Below the pieces are notes generated by a model. The model was not told the origin of the DNA. It searched no databases and saw nothing but the letters and a program-made list of their open reading frames with translations. From Temnopleurus reevesii (Eukaryota; Echinodermata; Echinoidea; Temnopleuroida; Temnopleuridae), in assembly GCA_036244855.1 (NCBI GenBank), contig BQKZ01000905.1, positions 34,063 to 98,062 of the forward strand: a DNA stretch of 64,000 bases, given 5' to 3'. The translations under genes were made by a program, and so were the position numbers. This document shows, in pieces, positions 24,020 to 35,180 of this stretch. Each line of letters starts with the position of its first letter. The first letter of the stretch is position 1.

Positions 24020-24988
24020 TATGTGTGCGTGTTTCTCCGTATGCGGTGGTATGCTTATATGGAGGTGTAAGCGTATGAAAGCGTGCGAGATTAAAACGAC
24101 GTAAAATCATCTGATTCTTACAATAATGCAAAATAAGATGTCACAAGTGAACAAGTGCGTCCGTGTTCTCTGGGGTAAATACAAACAAGAATCTTCATTT
24201 CAAAAGTGATAAACCTGGCGATAAAGCATGTTCGGTAAAGTAATGTATTGACACGAAGGTACCAAGGGACACATATCAATGTACCATCAGACGTGACTTT
24301 TGCCTCATCAGAGGGCCACACCAGAAGGCTTTGTGGAGAGGAGCACGACATAGGGGGTAGGGCTAGTTTGGATAGTAAAGAGGGGCACCAATATCATCAC
24401 ACGTTTGACTTCTAATTCAAACAATTAGAATGGTTAAACATCATTTAGAAATCAGTGATATGCTACTCCAAATATGATTTCATCCAAATTCCTTTCCCTC
24501 TTGTTCTATATACTCAACAGATCCCCCGGGACTTTAATATGCAAGTGAATGGGCCCTTAATTTTCTCACCCTAAATAGGAGGCAAAACGGTCAACTTCCA
24601 AAGTCAAACTCACTTATTCAAACACATTGGGTACTGATTAAGTTCAGGTTAAGGTGAGGATGAGACGTGTAAAGTGAGACAACATGAATGAATAAGGGTA
24701 AAATACGAGAGGGAACAAACTTTGAGGGGATGAAAATAGTAAGTAAGTAGGCATTAAAATGTATTTGTGTCTGTGAATAATATAAAGGAAAATACAATAC
24801 GTGCGTCTTTTTTATGAGTACATATGTGTGCGTGTGTGTAAGTGCGTATGTATGTGTGTGTGCGTGCATGTGCGTGAGAAAAAGAGAAAGAGCAAGAAAG
24901 AGTGTATGGGGGAAAAGTTAATACAAACAAGATCTTAACATAAATATGTATATATTCTGGTCAGAGAGATAATAATTCGGAGTGGCGT

Positions 24989-25029
<41 letters not shown>
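23690..25029 (+). repeat. 1.3-kb tandem segmental duplication, unit A
   Basis: Begins GCAGAGGAAAGGAATGAGC and ends in a (GT)n tract. Unit B (25031-26310) repeats the whole order: CAGAAAATAAGGAGGA, TTGTCTGTGTGTATG, GT arrays, a highly conserved core, an AGTGCGTATG-type GT array, TCAGAGAGATAA, (GT)n. Offsets drift from 1346 to about 1290 because of repeat-length differences. Histidine/threonine-rich minus-strand open frames here are translations of (GT)n and are not genes. Confidence 0.85.
24176..24460 (-). other. Conserved core of duplication unit A with shared open frame
   Basis: Across roughly 285 bases I see one mismatch to unit B. On the minus strand both copies keep a frame starting MSCSSPQSLLVWPSDEAKVT (start at 24351 here, 25662 in B) that stays identical for about 60 residues and then diverges by frameshift at a G-run length difference. 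I do not recognise the peptide. Identity may mean recent gene conversion, a younger insertion, or selection on DNA or protein. Confidence 0.4.
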
Positions 25030-25030
25030 N
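25030..25030. other. Single-base N at the junction of the two duplicated units
   Basis: The N lies after a (GT)n tract and one base before unit B starts, so the join may be an assembly decision rather than directly sequenced DNA. Confidence 0.95.
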
Positions 25031-26263
25031 CTTTTGCAGAGGAAAGGAATGAGCTCCATCAAACATTAAAAAAGTGAAAATAAAGACAGAAAATAAGGAG
25101 GATATAATATTGTCTGTGTGTATGTGTGTCATTTGCGCTGTGCTGTGTTTGTGCGTTAATTTGTGTGTGTGTGATGTGTGTGTGTGTGATGTGTGTGTGT
25201 GTGTGATGTGTGAGTGTGAGTGTGTGTGAAAGAGAGATACATATTTCCAGTGTGTTTATGTTTGTGTGTATATGTTCGACTTTAGGCCCTACAGGTGAGT
25301 GTGTTCATATGTGGGGTAAGCAAATGTGTGTTGTGTGTTTCTCCGTATGTGGTGGTACTCTTGTATGCAGGTGTAAACGTATGAAAGCATGCGACAGGAA
25401 AACGACCGTAAAAAAATCTGATTCTTATACAAGAATGACAAAATAAGATGTCAAAAGTGAACAAGTGCGTCCGTGTTCTCTGGGGGTAAATACAAACAAG
25501 AATCTTCATTTCAAAAGTGATAAACCTGGCGATAAAGCATGTTCGGTAAAGTAATGTATTGACACGAAGGTACCAAGGGACACATATCAATGTACCATCA
25601 GACGTGACTTTTGCCTCATCAGAGGGCCACACCAGAAGGCTTTGTGGAGAGGAGCACGACATAGGGGGTAGGGCTAGTTTGGATAGTAAAGAGGGGCACC
25701 CATATCATCACACGTTTGACTTCTAATTCAAACAATTAGAATGGTTAAACATCATTTAGAAATCAGTGATATGCTACTCGAAACATGACTTACTCCGCAT
25801 TCCTTACCCTCTTGTTCTATATACTCAACATATCCCCTGAGACTTTAAGTGAATGGGCACTTAATTTTCTCACCCTAAATAGGAGACAAAACGGTCAACT
25901 TCCAAAGTCAAACTCACTTATTCAAATACATTACGTACTGATCAAGTTCAGGCTAAGGTGAGAGCGAGAACTGCAAAGTGAGATAGGTTTAATGAGTGTG
26001 AGTAAAATAAGGGAGGGATAAAGTATTAGTGGATGAAAAAGTAAGTAAATAAACATTAAAATGTATTTGTGTTTGTGAACAAAAATATAAAGGAAAATAT
26101 AATATGTGAGTGTTTTTTATGAGTGAGTATGTGTGCGTGTGTGCGTGTGCGCATGTGTGTGGGTAAGAAAAAGATAAAGAGAGAGAAAGAAAGAGTGAAG
26201 GGGAGAAAGAAAGAATAATACGCACAAAATCTGGTTTTGATCAGAGAGATAAAAATGTGGAGT

Positions 26264-26302
<39 letters not shown>

Positions 26303-26310
26303 GAGGAAAA
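25031..26310 (+). repeat. 1.3-kb tandem segmental duplication, unit B
   Basis: Second copy of 23690-25029. The parts at either end are clearly diverged from unit A (substitutions and indels), while 25495-25780 is almost base-identical to 24176-24460. Ends in (GT)n at 26265-26299. Confidence 0.85.
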
Positions 26311-28840
26311 AAGAGAGTAAAGCCGAAATAAGATGCAGAGACGGAAGAAGAACGAAAAAAGATAATAGGGCACCGATGAAGAATGATAAAGTCTGTCAAA
26401 GTCACTGGAAGTTGTTAATAAAGTTCATCCGATGGCTTTGAGGTGTGAAAGATTCGTGGATGCTGTCCAATAGGCAACAGAAAAGGTGTCATCCTGGCAG
26501 CTGGGTCACCTGTCTAACCCTTGTTATCTTGTTCATTATTACCCGCCATTTATGATCTTATCGTATTTCATATCTCAAAAGAACAAAAGATTCCCCGACA
26601 TATTAAGCGAAATGTGGCAGATTGATGGCCGTGAAACAAGAATCCGTTGCTGACAACTTCTTAAAGAATACAATGCTTGATTTAGACAAGCCAAAGGCTA
26701 GATGATATTTTTCACACCCACAGCGCACATCCCATTCGGAAAACAATGAATAATTGCATTAACTATTTTAATGAGTAATTTCCTTTTGTCCTTCGGATCA
26801 GATAATAGGGACGATGGAAGGACGACAGAATATAGTAGGTAATGGAAGTAAATCTCCTAACCAATTATTTGGACAAATAAACACCTAAGCAAGCAAAAAC
26901 AACAAAAACAACAACAACAACAACAAGAGAATATAACACAAACTGAACTTTGTTTGGGTGATACTTTGGCTCATTTCTTTTCATCCTAATATATTTGCTG
27001 CAAAATGTCAAAACTAAAGAAGATTCTAAAACCTGTCATACAAGATCATGTCATGAGCTACTGAAATCTTCCTTACTGAGGTGCTGAATATTAAGCATTA
27101 CCCCGTTTTGACTTTGATATCAAACAAGGCCTAATTCGCGATCCACGTGCAGACGTGTCTGCAATTCAGAGATCCGATGGGATTATCCCTAATTTGTATG
27201 AATAGGGACGAGATTCTCATCAAGCGGGAGTCTTTATTATCACTTCAAACAACATCCCATGTAGGGAGTGTTAGGGAGAGAGATGGAGCGGATGAGATTG
27301 TTTCCATTTGCATTTGAATATTTAATGTCGTGGAATAAAAACATCCCCTTGTAAACATCCATGACTCTGGAAAATTGATGAAAGATACCTACTAGAGATT
27401 TTACATATTAGGAGTGGACAAACATTATTGTTTTGAAGTAGCATATCATGTTTTTGTCATGGTCTAAATGCCAATTCAAAACGTTGAAGTAGGGAATATA
27501 TTAGAGAAATTATTATTTTTTAATCCATATCTTCATTAGGTTACAAATCACAGACAATGAAAAGAACTACATGATTTGAAATGATGAAAGACGAGATCAG
27601 GATTGTGTGAGTTAGATTGCTGAACAACGTTAGATTGCTGAAGCTCGCCATTGAAATGATAAATTCAAGATTCTAGATTCTTTCTATTTAACTCAATCAT
27701 TTACGTATTTTGAGATTCATATTCTGTGGGTCCAAGGAAACATCGAACTAAAACAACACATAGTAAATCATTCTACCAAGGAGATGTCCTACAAATACCA
27801 CAATGGTTGTTTCTCTGTATCTCCGTGAAGCAAAACAGGACGCAAGCATCTCCAGACGAGATGAATCTGAGATGATGAAGAAGGTCTGAGCCCAGGGCTA
27901 GAGATGACATCAGAACATCCTGGGTACCGATAAGCCACCTGGGAGTAATTAGCATCTACCGTGACCTCAGCGTGAGGACACCAGCTCACAACAACTCAGG
28001 AGAGGGAGGAGTTATAGATCGATGGGACAAGATAATGCGGGCAGGGGTAGTCTTTGCCCCTTACCCGACAGTATTAATATACTTAAATCCTGGCCCTATG
28101 AATTTCTAACAGAGAAGTATGCCAGTTGAATCATGGTAGCTATAATGTAATCTCAACGCTATTTGTATTGCGAGGTTTGATGCTCGCACACTGTAATAAA
28201 TGACGGAGATAAAACTGATGTTACATAATTGACGCAGTTAACCAACCCTGTAGGTGTTATATTCAAGTGTATAAACTATAGTAATACCATAATTCTACTG
28301 ATGTCTTTGCAATTTATGGAAGATAATTGACCAACACAGATTGTAAATTCATTCTAACATGTCTAAAGGTCAATACAGGACTTGATATAGTGATCATTAC
28401 TTGCCAAAAATGCCTTCGAACATGATTTTGAACCAAAGCTTATCTTCCCTATGAAAACTAGCGTGCATTGAACTCTAAATTGCTCTCTCGATATATCAAG
28501 AATGGCCACTAGCACTTCTCCCATATCATCATATTCCTAAACTGACCACAATCTGACATTCTAATTCATACTTGAGACTTCAAACTTTCAAAACCTATCA
28601 AAAGGCAAACCCTCCAATAACTAACAGGAAATCTCTTAGGCTACAGGGGTGTGTTTATGATACCATTTACTGGTTTGTTCAAACTCGTTCCAGGTTTTTT
28701 GATGATGGCCGTAGTCTTTCACAGTATTACCACACATTATTTACAAGAATAACAAGGTTCGTCTTGAAGGCAAGTTCATGGTCCAACCTCCACCTCAGCC
28801 TGTCAACAGATCGGACTCTCACCTCGGGGATAATCAGTAA
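26311..28840. other. Intronic DNA with no recognised gene
   Basis: Contains (CAA)n at about 26893-26927 and otherwise featureless sequence. Overlapping minus frames at 27773-27989 are short and unrelated to known proteins as far as I can tell. Confidence 0.65.
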
Positions 28841-29140
28841 TGGTCTGCAAATTGGCAACTGAGAAATACAAGATAAATTGGGGAGAGAGAAATAAAGTTG
28901 ACAAAAGTGAATTTTCTGGCCTGCTTGAAGTGAACACCAAGTCACACCTCGATATACCCGTGTCAGAACAACTCCAGGCCGAATAGTTCAACAACAGCGA
29001 GGGTCCGCAAATTGGCAACTGAGAAAATTAATACAGGGTGAATATGGAGAGAGGGAAGAGAGCTGACCAAACTGCATTTTCGAGCTTCCTTAACATTAAA
29101 ATGAACACCAAGTCAGGACAACTCCGGACCAAATAGTACA
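28841..29140 (+). repeat. Diverged 160-bp tandem duplication
   Basis: TGCAAATTGGCAACTGAGAA-type sequence at 28846 recurs at 29006 (offset 160). Shared landmarks in both units are GAACACCAAGTCA and ACAACTCC followed by AATAGT. Many substitutions and small indels show that the duplication is old. Confidence 0.75.
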
Positions 29141-30668
29141 ATTATTATATTTCAAATGACTTTTAGGCGGATCGTCTGGAAGCGCTTTGGTGATGGGAAA
29201 GTAGTATCCGAAAAGAATGATATTCCCGATGAATTTCTATCAAAACAAAACCTAGCGTCATTTGTTAGGCCAAGTTCTTTGATGGTACGCCACAGCTGCT
29301 TTGCTTGTATCGGATGGGGCCCCCTATCTGAGGAGCGGTCCGTTTCCGTTGGTCGGTTAAATTATTCCTAAACGCTGCAAAATGTAAACTGCTAAATCAT
29401 CGTACAATATATATATATTTTTTACTTTGAGACGGGCGAAGAAGTTGATATTCGATATGATTTTCTATACATTTTGACGAATTGTATAATTCTGTATATC
29501 ATATACCAATAAACAGAGCAATGGGTTGATCAAGAAACATTGATATAGGGCTTGCGTGTATGTCCAGCTTTCTTATATATAGAGAAAGAACGTATGTACC
29601 TGAGTACTTGAGTGGGTGTATGTGTGTGCGTTTGAGTATAGTATGGAGATGGATATATGAATGTGTGTGTGTGTTTGAAATGGATATGTGAATGTGTGTG
29701 TGATGGATCAATGAATGTGTATGTGCGTGTGTGTGTGTGTGGGTGTGTGTGTGTGCGTGTGTGATATATTAATGTGTGTGTTCGAGTACGTGCGTGTATA
29801 ACCCCTCTACTTCTACAGTTATAGGGTTTGTAACAACCCCGAAGCTACATTCATGATATTACAGAACTACAATTTGTATCATTCATTTGACATTTGTCAA
29901 TGATGTTTGTTCACAACCTATCTACCTGTCTGCCACTCATAATTTCTCTCGTTAATCTGATTAGCTCTAGTACCGGAAAGTGGGCGATCTAACAGGGGCC
30001 CCTTCTCATTAAGAATGTATAATGACACCTTCGATAGTGTCGGATGTAACACGACTGAGGCAGGAAAATGACACAATCTTCACACAGAAGCTGTTGAGAA
30101 GATTGAGTTGATTCAGGTCGTCTCACACCTTCACAAAGGACAATCAGCTGTCAAAAACATATGTACAATTCAATCTGGTTTTAGATTACTGCCAAAAGTG
30201 TCCATAGATACAATGAATGATATGAATAAAACGAAAAATGACATTAAACATGATAAATGATACGACATATGACTTCGTAGAATCGTTGAATATGAAACAA
30301 ATGAGACAAGAAATCAATAAAATGTCATAATAATTGACTGAATGTTGCAAAATGTCTTCCTTCTTTTTTTTCTGTGGGGGGGGGGGGGTGGAATAAACGC
30401 AAATGGATTTGAGGAGAAAACCGCATAAGGATTTTGTCAGATTTTGCCTAGTTGTTCCCACTGCAGTAGTCGTAGTCACTGAGATATACATGTATACACA
30501 TATATTAAAACGACAAATACAGGAAGAACAAAATTGGTGTCCTTAACCACTCAAAGTCTAAAAATAATTCCAGAAAAAAGGAACACACTGAGAATTTAGG
30601 GTTGATAAAACTACATTCCAAACTCATGTTGTTATCCCCATGATCAGTGGGATCTCACTGCCACGTAA
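29141..30668. other. Intronic DNA with GT repeats, no recognised gene
   Basis: TGTGTG-rich sequence spans about 29610-29800, and a G10-12 run lies near 30376-30388. Remaining sequence is featureless AT-rich DNA. Confidence 0.65.
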
Positions 30669-30767
30669 AGGACAAAGTCAAGTCGTGAAAATGTTCCAAC
30701 CATGCAGATCATTAGAAGGTCATGGTATCCGAGGTCAAAGGTCATCCCGGAGAAGCGACGAAGGTCA
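30669..30767 (+). promoter_or_regulatory. Cluster of AGGTCA half-sites with a perfect DR1
   Basis: AGGTCA occurs at 30717-30722, 30732-30737, 30739-30744 and 30762-30767, all in the same orientation. The middle pair is separated by one A, a perfect DR1 as bound by RXR heterodimers, HNF4 or COUP-TF-type nuclear receptors. An imperfect DR1 (AGGACAAAGTCA) lies at 30669-30680. Four exact half-sites in 51 bases is far denser than chance. Function as a netrin-intron enhancer is an inference. Confidence 0.5.
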
Positions 30768-31773
30768 CGAACATTATATCCGTTATCATTAGGGCGCTTC
30801 GATATCACACGGATAAAGTAGAGTCTTGGGAGGCTGGGAAATCTGGATGTTGAAAACTATTTTCAAATTGGGTAGAGCAGCTTTTAGAATGTCTGCACAC
30901 CTGTATCACATCTACCTTGACAGGCTTGAACTGCTCATTTTTTTCAGAGAAATAGAATAATATCACATCAAGTTGAACTTTGAGAAAATAACAAAGTGTA
31001 GAAAATGCACATTAGCTGATCAGTTTTCTGCAATGCAAGTACAATTATGATAAGTATAACTGCTAGAATGAATGTTCGTTCCCCTAATGATGAATATAAA
31101 TGTTATTCTTGTTGTATTCTATGTATATTTGCCTTTTTCCTTAGCAAAAAGATATATCCCCATAATTAGTTTTGTTATATTTTTTTTTATTATTACTATA
31201 TGAAACCTATATATTTCCTTTGCATATAGTTGTATAAAAACTGATATATAATTTTGTTTTGATGAAGGGAAGGGGGATGATGGGAATACAGCGGCGACAA
31301 AGGCGAAATATTATCATTGTAAAACTCTATTACAATACATTTATACTACTCACAAATAATGGCAGTATCCATACTTTCCACCAATCGGCACGGACCAACA
31401 ATCATCGCTCGCCAGTTTTCTTCAAGTTTTCCAAGTTTGCAATCTCTTATATTTTCAAGCTTTATTTCTTTATTTCATCATTCTTTTTTACACAAAGATA
31501 TAAACAAAAGTAATAGACAGACATAGCATTACATTTAATTGCAAAAGGATCAAACAATCTTCAAACGTCTTTTTACTAAACAATAAATAATTTTGACTAA
31601 AACATAATGAGTCTAAGCTTTTTAATACAGAAATAAGATAAATGTAAAAGTAAGAATAAAAAAAATATTAAAGTGTAAAGCAAGCAATGTACATAATACA
31701 CTTGTGACTGCATTCAGAAACATGATTGATACATGCATCCGTTTCATGTTATGAAAATTCAAAATGGCCGCCA
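30768..31773. other. Intronic DNA with no recognised gene
   Basis: Very AT-rich, with an 84-codon plus frame (31259-31513) of low-complexity character and no named domain. Confidence 0.65.
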
Positions 31774-31846
31774 ACCTGTCTATAGTGGCCACCTGTCTAT
31801 AGTGGCCACTTTTGCTGTTTCCCGTCGCTGGCCGCTATAGACAGGT
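31774..31846. repeat. Direct plus inverted 17-bp repeats (transposon-end-like)
   Basis: ACCTGTCTATAGTGGCC stands twice in tandem (31774-31790, 31791-31807) and is mirrored by GGCCGCTATAGACAGGT at 31830-31846. The arrangement of inverted ends around about 22 bases suggests nested or deleted DNA-transposon termini. Confidence 0.65.
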
Positions 31847-31910
31847 TTGACTGTATATCATGATAGTTCTGTCTCTCTCTCCCTCTGTCTTTCTATTTCT
31901 CCCTGGGGAG

Positions 31911-31983
31911 CGTCAGACCTGTTGCTGTGACAGTACATCAATGCTTCCTGTTCTCGCAGGGCCTGCCCCTGCTCATCTCACCG
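31911..31983 (+). other. Candidate small plus-strand exon
   Basis: A long pyrimidine tract (31868-31904) ends CCCTGGGGAG, offering an acceptor at 31910. A second acceptor TTCCTGTTCTCGCAG ends at 31959. Both could pair with the perfect donor CCG|GTGAGT at 31983/31984, giving 73-nt or 24-nt exons. The 24-nt form is GC-rich in AT-rich DNA. There is no protein match I can name, and it is on the strand opposite netrin. Confidence 0.2.
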
Positions 31984-32971
31984 GTGAGTCTAATCAGATA
32001 CGACGTGTGTCTAAACCCCAGTGTCATCTTCAAAACCACCGATGATCATTGATGATACATACACAGACACATACAGTACATGGCTTCTAAAGACATAGTC
32101 ACACATTAGAGTTAATAACTGACGTATACATGGTGTAAATTGAATACATTTTGCGGTCCATTTGTGCAGAAATTCACAGGGGAAACACTTGCTTAACGCT
32201 GAAATATCTTCGATTGCGTTTGATATGTAATACATGGTTTGTCAAGACATTAGTGTATATACATGACATAACGTGATGAAAATTGAATTTTACATAAGTT
32301 CACAGGAGACACACTTGGTCAACGCTCAGTTCGTTAGGCTTGCGTGCGACATACACACATGTGAGCAAAATGTAAGCGTGGACCAGGAAACTGATTTGTA
32401 AAACGTGTGAAATGTAATAACTTACTTGTTGAGCATCATCTGTAATTGTACTAAAGCACCTTTTTATACACCGGCGTCGCATTAAAGGAATCGTAAATAT
32501 TAGGAATTATGATATAAAACTCCCTCTTGCTTAATCCAGACATCAAATATTTGATTTTCTATTCAGCAGAAGTTATATATCTAATAGTCCAAAACGTTGG
32601 CTCCAAAGTAGCAACGATTCCAAAGAATATTTGGTAGGGTAATATGATCACTTAAGTCAAAATTGTCTTTTTGAATATTAGGGTGTGTGACATTATAAGG
32701 TGGTTCATAATTCCTTCTGTCATATACGTAGGTATAGCACAACCATTACAGTGTTGAAGATGCAAAAGTGCAAGTATGGTTCACGGTGAAATGAGGTATG
32801 TAATTACAGACAATGGGCATGTAGCAAAGATCGAAACTGCGTGTGTTATCCAAGATGGCGGACCTGTCGAAAGAAAGACTGATCTCCAATCAGGCTGATT
32901 CATCTAGCGTTACACCTTGGATGATTTTCTTTGGATTTAGCCGGTGGTTTCTATTGCGTTATAATGTTACC

Positions 32972-33093
32972 TGGGGCCCCGTAACATAAAGCTCTCCAAT
33001 CAATCGTACGAGTGATATAAATCGCAAGTCTATGGTGAATCACGTACGAAATTTTGCGATTGATCGTAAACTTGGTTTGTGTCACAGGCCCCT
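32972..33093. mobile_element. Palindromic MITE, GGGGCCCCGTAACATAAAG family, copy 1
   Basis: Ends GGGGCCCCGTAACATAAAG on the left and a decayed GTGTCACAGGCCCC on the right. The inside has mirrored CAATCGTACG, CGCAAGTCTATGG and TGCGATTGATCGTA blocks. The same structure recurs at 35049-35180 and 56306-56435. Confidence 0.8.
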
Positions 33094-34225
33094 GGTCTCG
33101 ACATGAGTATAAACATAGCCAGTGATCCATCTGGTATGTTTGTACTATGGTGTCCTCAAAACATCACCTCTATGGCGAATTAGATTTGGCAATTGGCTGT
33201 CCACGCCGGTGTCAAGTTCTGCAATATAGTCTTAGGAGGACACGAAATGAAAATGAGTGGACTGATGGGTGGCAATGACGATTCATGACAAATACGGTTT
33301 AATATCTGTCATGTCATGATTTGATTCTGTCAATTTGATACAAGCAATTTAAATGAGGTTTCATTGCAGTTGTTTTTCCTAACACATGCTTACAGAGGGA
33401 GAGCTGTAGCCTCAAAACTATGGACAAGGTGAAACTCAGTTCAGTATGAAGGCGCAGTCACACATGTGCGAAAATAAGAACGCTTGCGTTAGTGTAAATT
33501 AATTTGTCTTATTAATTTTATTTCATACTGAACGAAAGCCGCGATCGTGCACTTGACGTACACACATCCGCATCAGCCAAGTGTGTCAAACGCGAACTTC
33601 AGCGCATTGTGACCATACATTAAAACTAATTAGATGATTAAATGGTGGGTATACATTCGTGTTTACCCAAACGTGTGATCCACCATCAATAGGTCTACAT
33701 GACTCGTGTGCTCTTCACATAACATGAGTACATGTTCTCATCATTTCATTCGCAAATTCATCTGCTTTATTTTATCGCATTGAATTCAAATTTCACACGC
33801 CGTGCATTTCATGCGATGGAAAAATGAAATTACTTATGTTTTACTTAATAGAAAGAAAACAAGAAACAAACAACTTTACTAAATGATGCCAAATTCCGTT
33901 TCGAGGATATTGCTAGGAATTCTGACGAAACGCCAGCAACTGTTATTCCATTTAAGCGCGCACCTAGAGGATTTTCTATGGAAAGCATCAGTATAGTCCC
34001 CTCTTCGTAAAGAGTCAATCTCAACGTTAAATACAAGTTCAGCGAAATGTAGATGATACACTTTTCCAGGGCATGTGTATGAGGCAGGTGGAAGTAACAA
34101 CAGACGTAATCTGTTAACGGTCAATCTCATACATCAGCCGCTAGGTGCACAATATTGTGACGACAATGAGGGAGGTTTACTTTTTAAGACAAACTTTATT
34201 TTTTTCTAATCTGTAATAAGTATAA
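33094..34225. other. Intronic DNA with no recognised gene
   Basis: Contains a possible decayed inverted pair around 33451-33612 (GCGCAGTCACA / CATTGTGACC) too weak to call. Two overlapping minus frames (33845-34130) have no recognised domain. Confidence 0.6.
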
Positions 34226-34469
34226 TGGGTGACTTTAAGTACGGTGTTCGGTGTTGGTGTTGAGAGATCAAAATGGTCCGTAAACCGAGCTCCAACACCG
34301 TTCGTCAGTTTACAGAAGTGATACAGAAACGACCGGAAATACATGTGTACGTCAGAATCTTGCGAGGTCTACCCCAAACACCGACAGACTTCAAGTTTGG
34401 TGTTGAGACTGGTGTTGGTTTTGCTACAACATCAACACCAGCGTTCAACACCGTACTTGAAGTCACCCA
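34226..34469. mobile_element. MITE with GGGTGACTTyAAGTACGG inverted ends
   Basis: The left GGGTGACTTTAAGTACGGTG is mirrored on the right as AACACCGTACTTGAAGTCACCC. GTGTTGGTGTTG blocks are also inverted (ACATCAACACCAGCG). Length is about 244 bases. Open frames on both strands across it are by-products. Confidence 0.8.
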
Positions 34470-35048
34470 ATTCATCTCAAGGCCTAAAATCTTATAGATA
34501 TAAACAAAACACGCATCACGCGTTGACTCGTTATGAGGCACACCGAATTAATGAATAAATGCATCTATATAAGTAAATCGATAGATACATAAAAAAGCAT
34601 TTTATTTCTCGGTTCCATTTTACTATGTCAAATTGAAATTTGGTATTTGAGAAATGAACATGTGAAGCTGTACCACAAGTTCAGCGAAGGATAATCCGAA
34701 TTAAAAAAAAAACAAAAAAACTTCTCATTATAAGTTGTGGGGTGGGGCAGGTGGAGGTACGTAATATTGCTTTCTTTTTTTCGCAGTGGAACATATGATT
34801 AGCAATCATGTATGACTATAATCAGAGGTGTATAAAGCTATATACCTTTATTCCTGTAGATAGATACCTGAAGTATCTGGCCATTATATAGTCATTACCC
34901 ATTTTCGTACTTTGTCCTCAAAACATTCTGGAGAAAATAAATACGTCTCTAACCTACATCTTGGAATCCCAACCAACGCCCAGAGGCTATTTTCAAAGTT
35001 TAAACATTCTAATTGTAAAATATCCCGTACGGATCATTATTCATGCCA
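34470..35048. other. Intronic DNA with no recognised feature
   Basis: AT-rich spacer with an A-rich run near 34703-34720. No gene or element called. Confidence 0.65.
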
Positions 35049-35180
35049 TGGGGCCCGTAACACAAAAGAGATATAGTCACTTTTGCGATCAATCGCAGAC
35101 TTTCGTACATGAGTTCCCATAGACTTGCGATTGATAGCACACGTACGATTGATAGGAATTCTTTATGTTACGGGGCCCTG
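35049..35180. mobile_element. Palindromic MITE, GGGGCCCGTAACA family, copy 2
   Basis: TGGGGCCCGTAACACAAAAG at the left mirrors CTTTATGTTACGGGGCCCTG at the right. The core holds TGCGATCAATCGCAGACTTT and ACTTGCGATTGATAGCACAC. This is the best-preserved of the three copies at the ends. Confidence 0.85.

Noticed and set aside
23551..26373. Histidine/threonine-rich minus-strand open frames (HTHTHT patterns)
   Set aside because: They are translations of (GT)n arrays within the tandem duplication.
26893..26927. CRISPR-like or regulatory repeat
   Set aside because: It is a plain (CAA)n microsatellite. No spaced direct repeats of CRISPR type occur anywhere in this eukaryotic window.
31860..32045. 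61-codon plus frame as a whole gene
   Set aside because: Its first part is a translated pyrimidine tract. Only the internal splice-motif segment was kept as a weak candidate exon.
33451..33612. Possible MITE with GCGCAGTCACA ends
   Set aside because: Only about ten bases at the ends pair, with no continuing inverted similarity.
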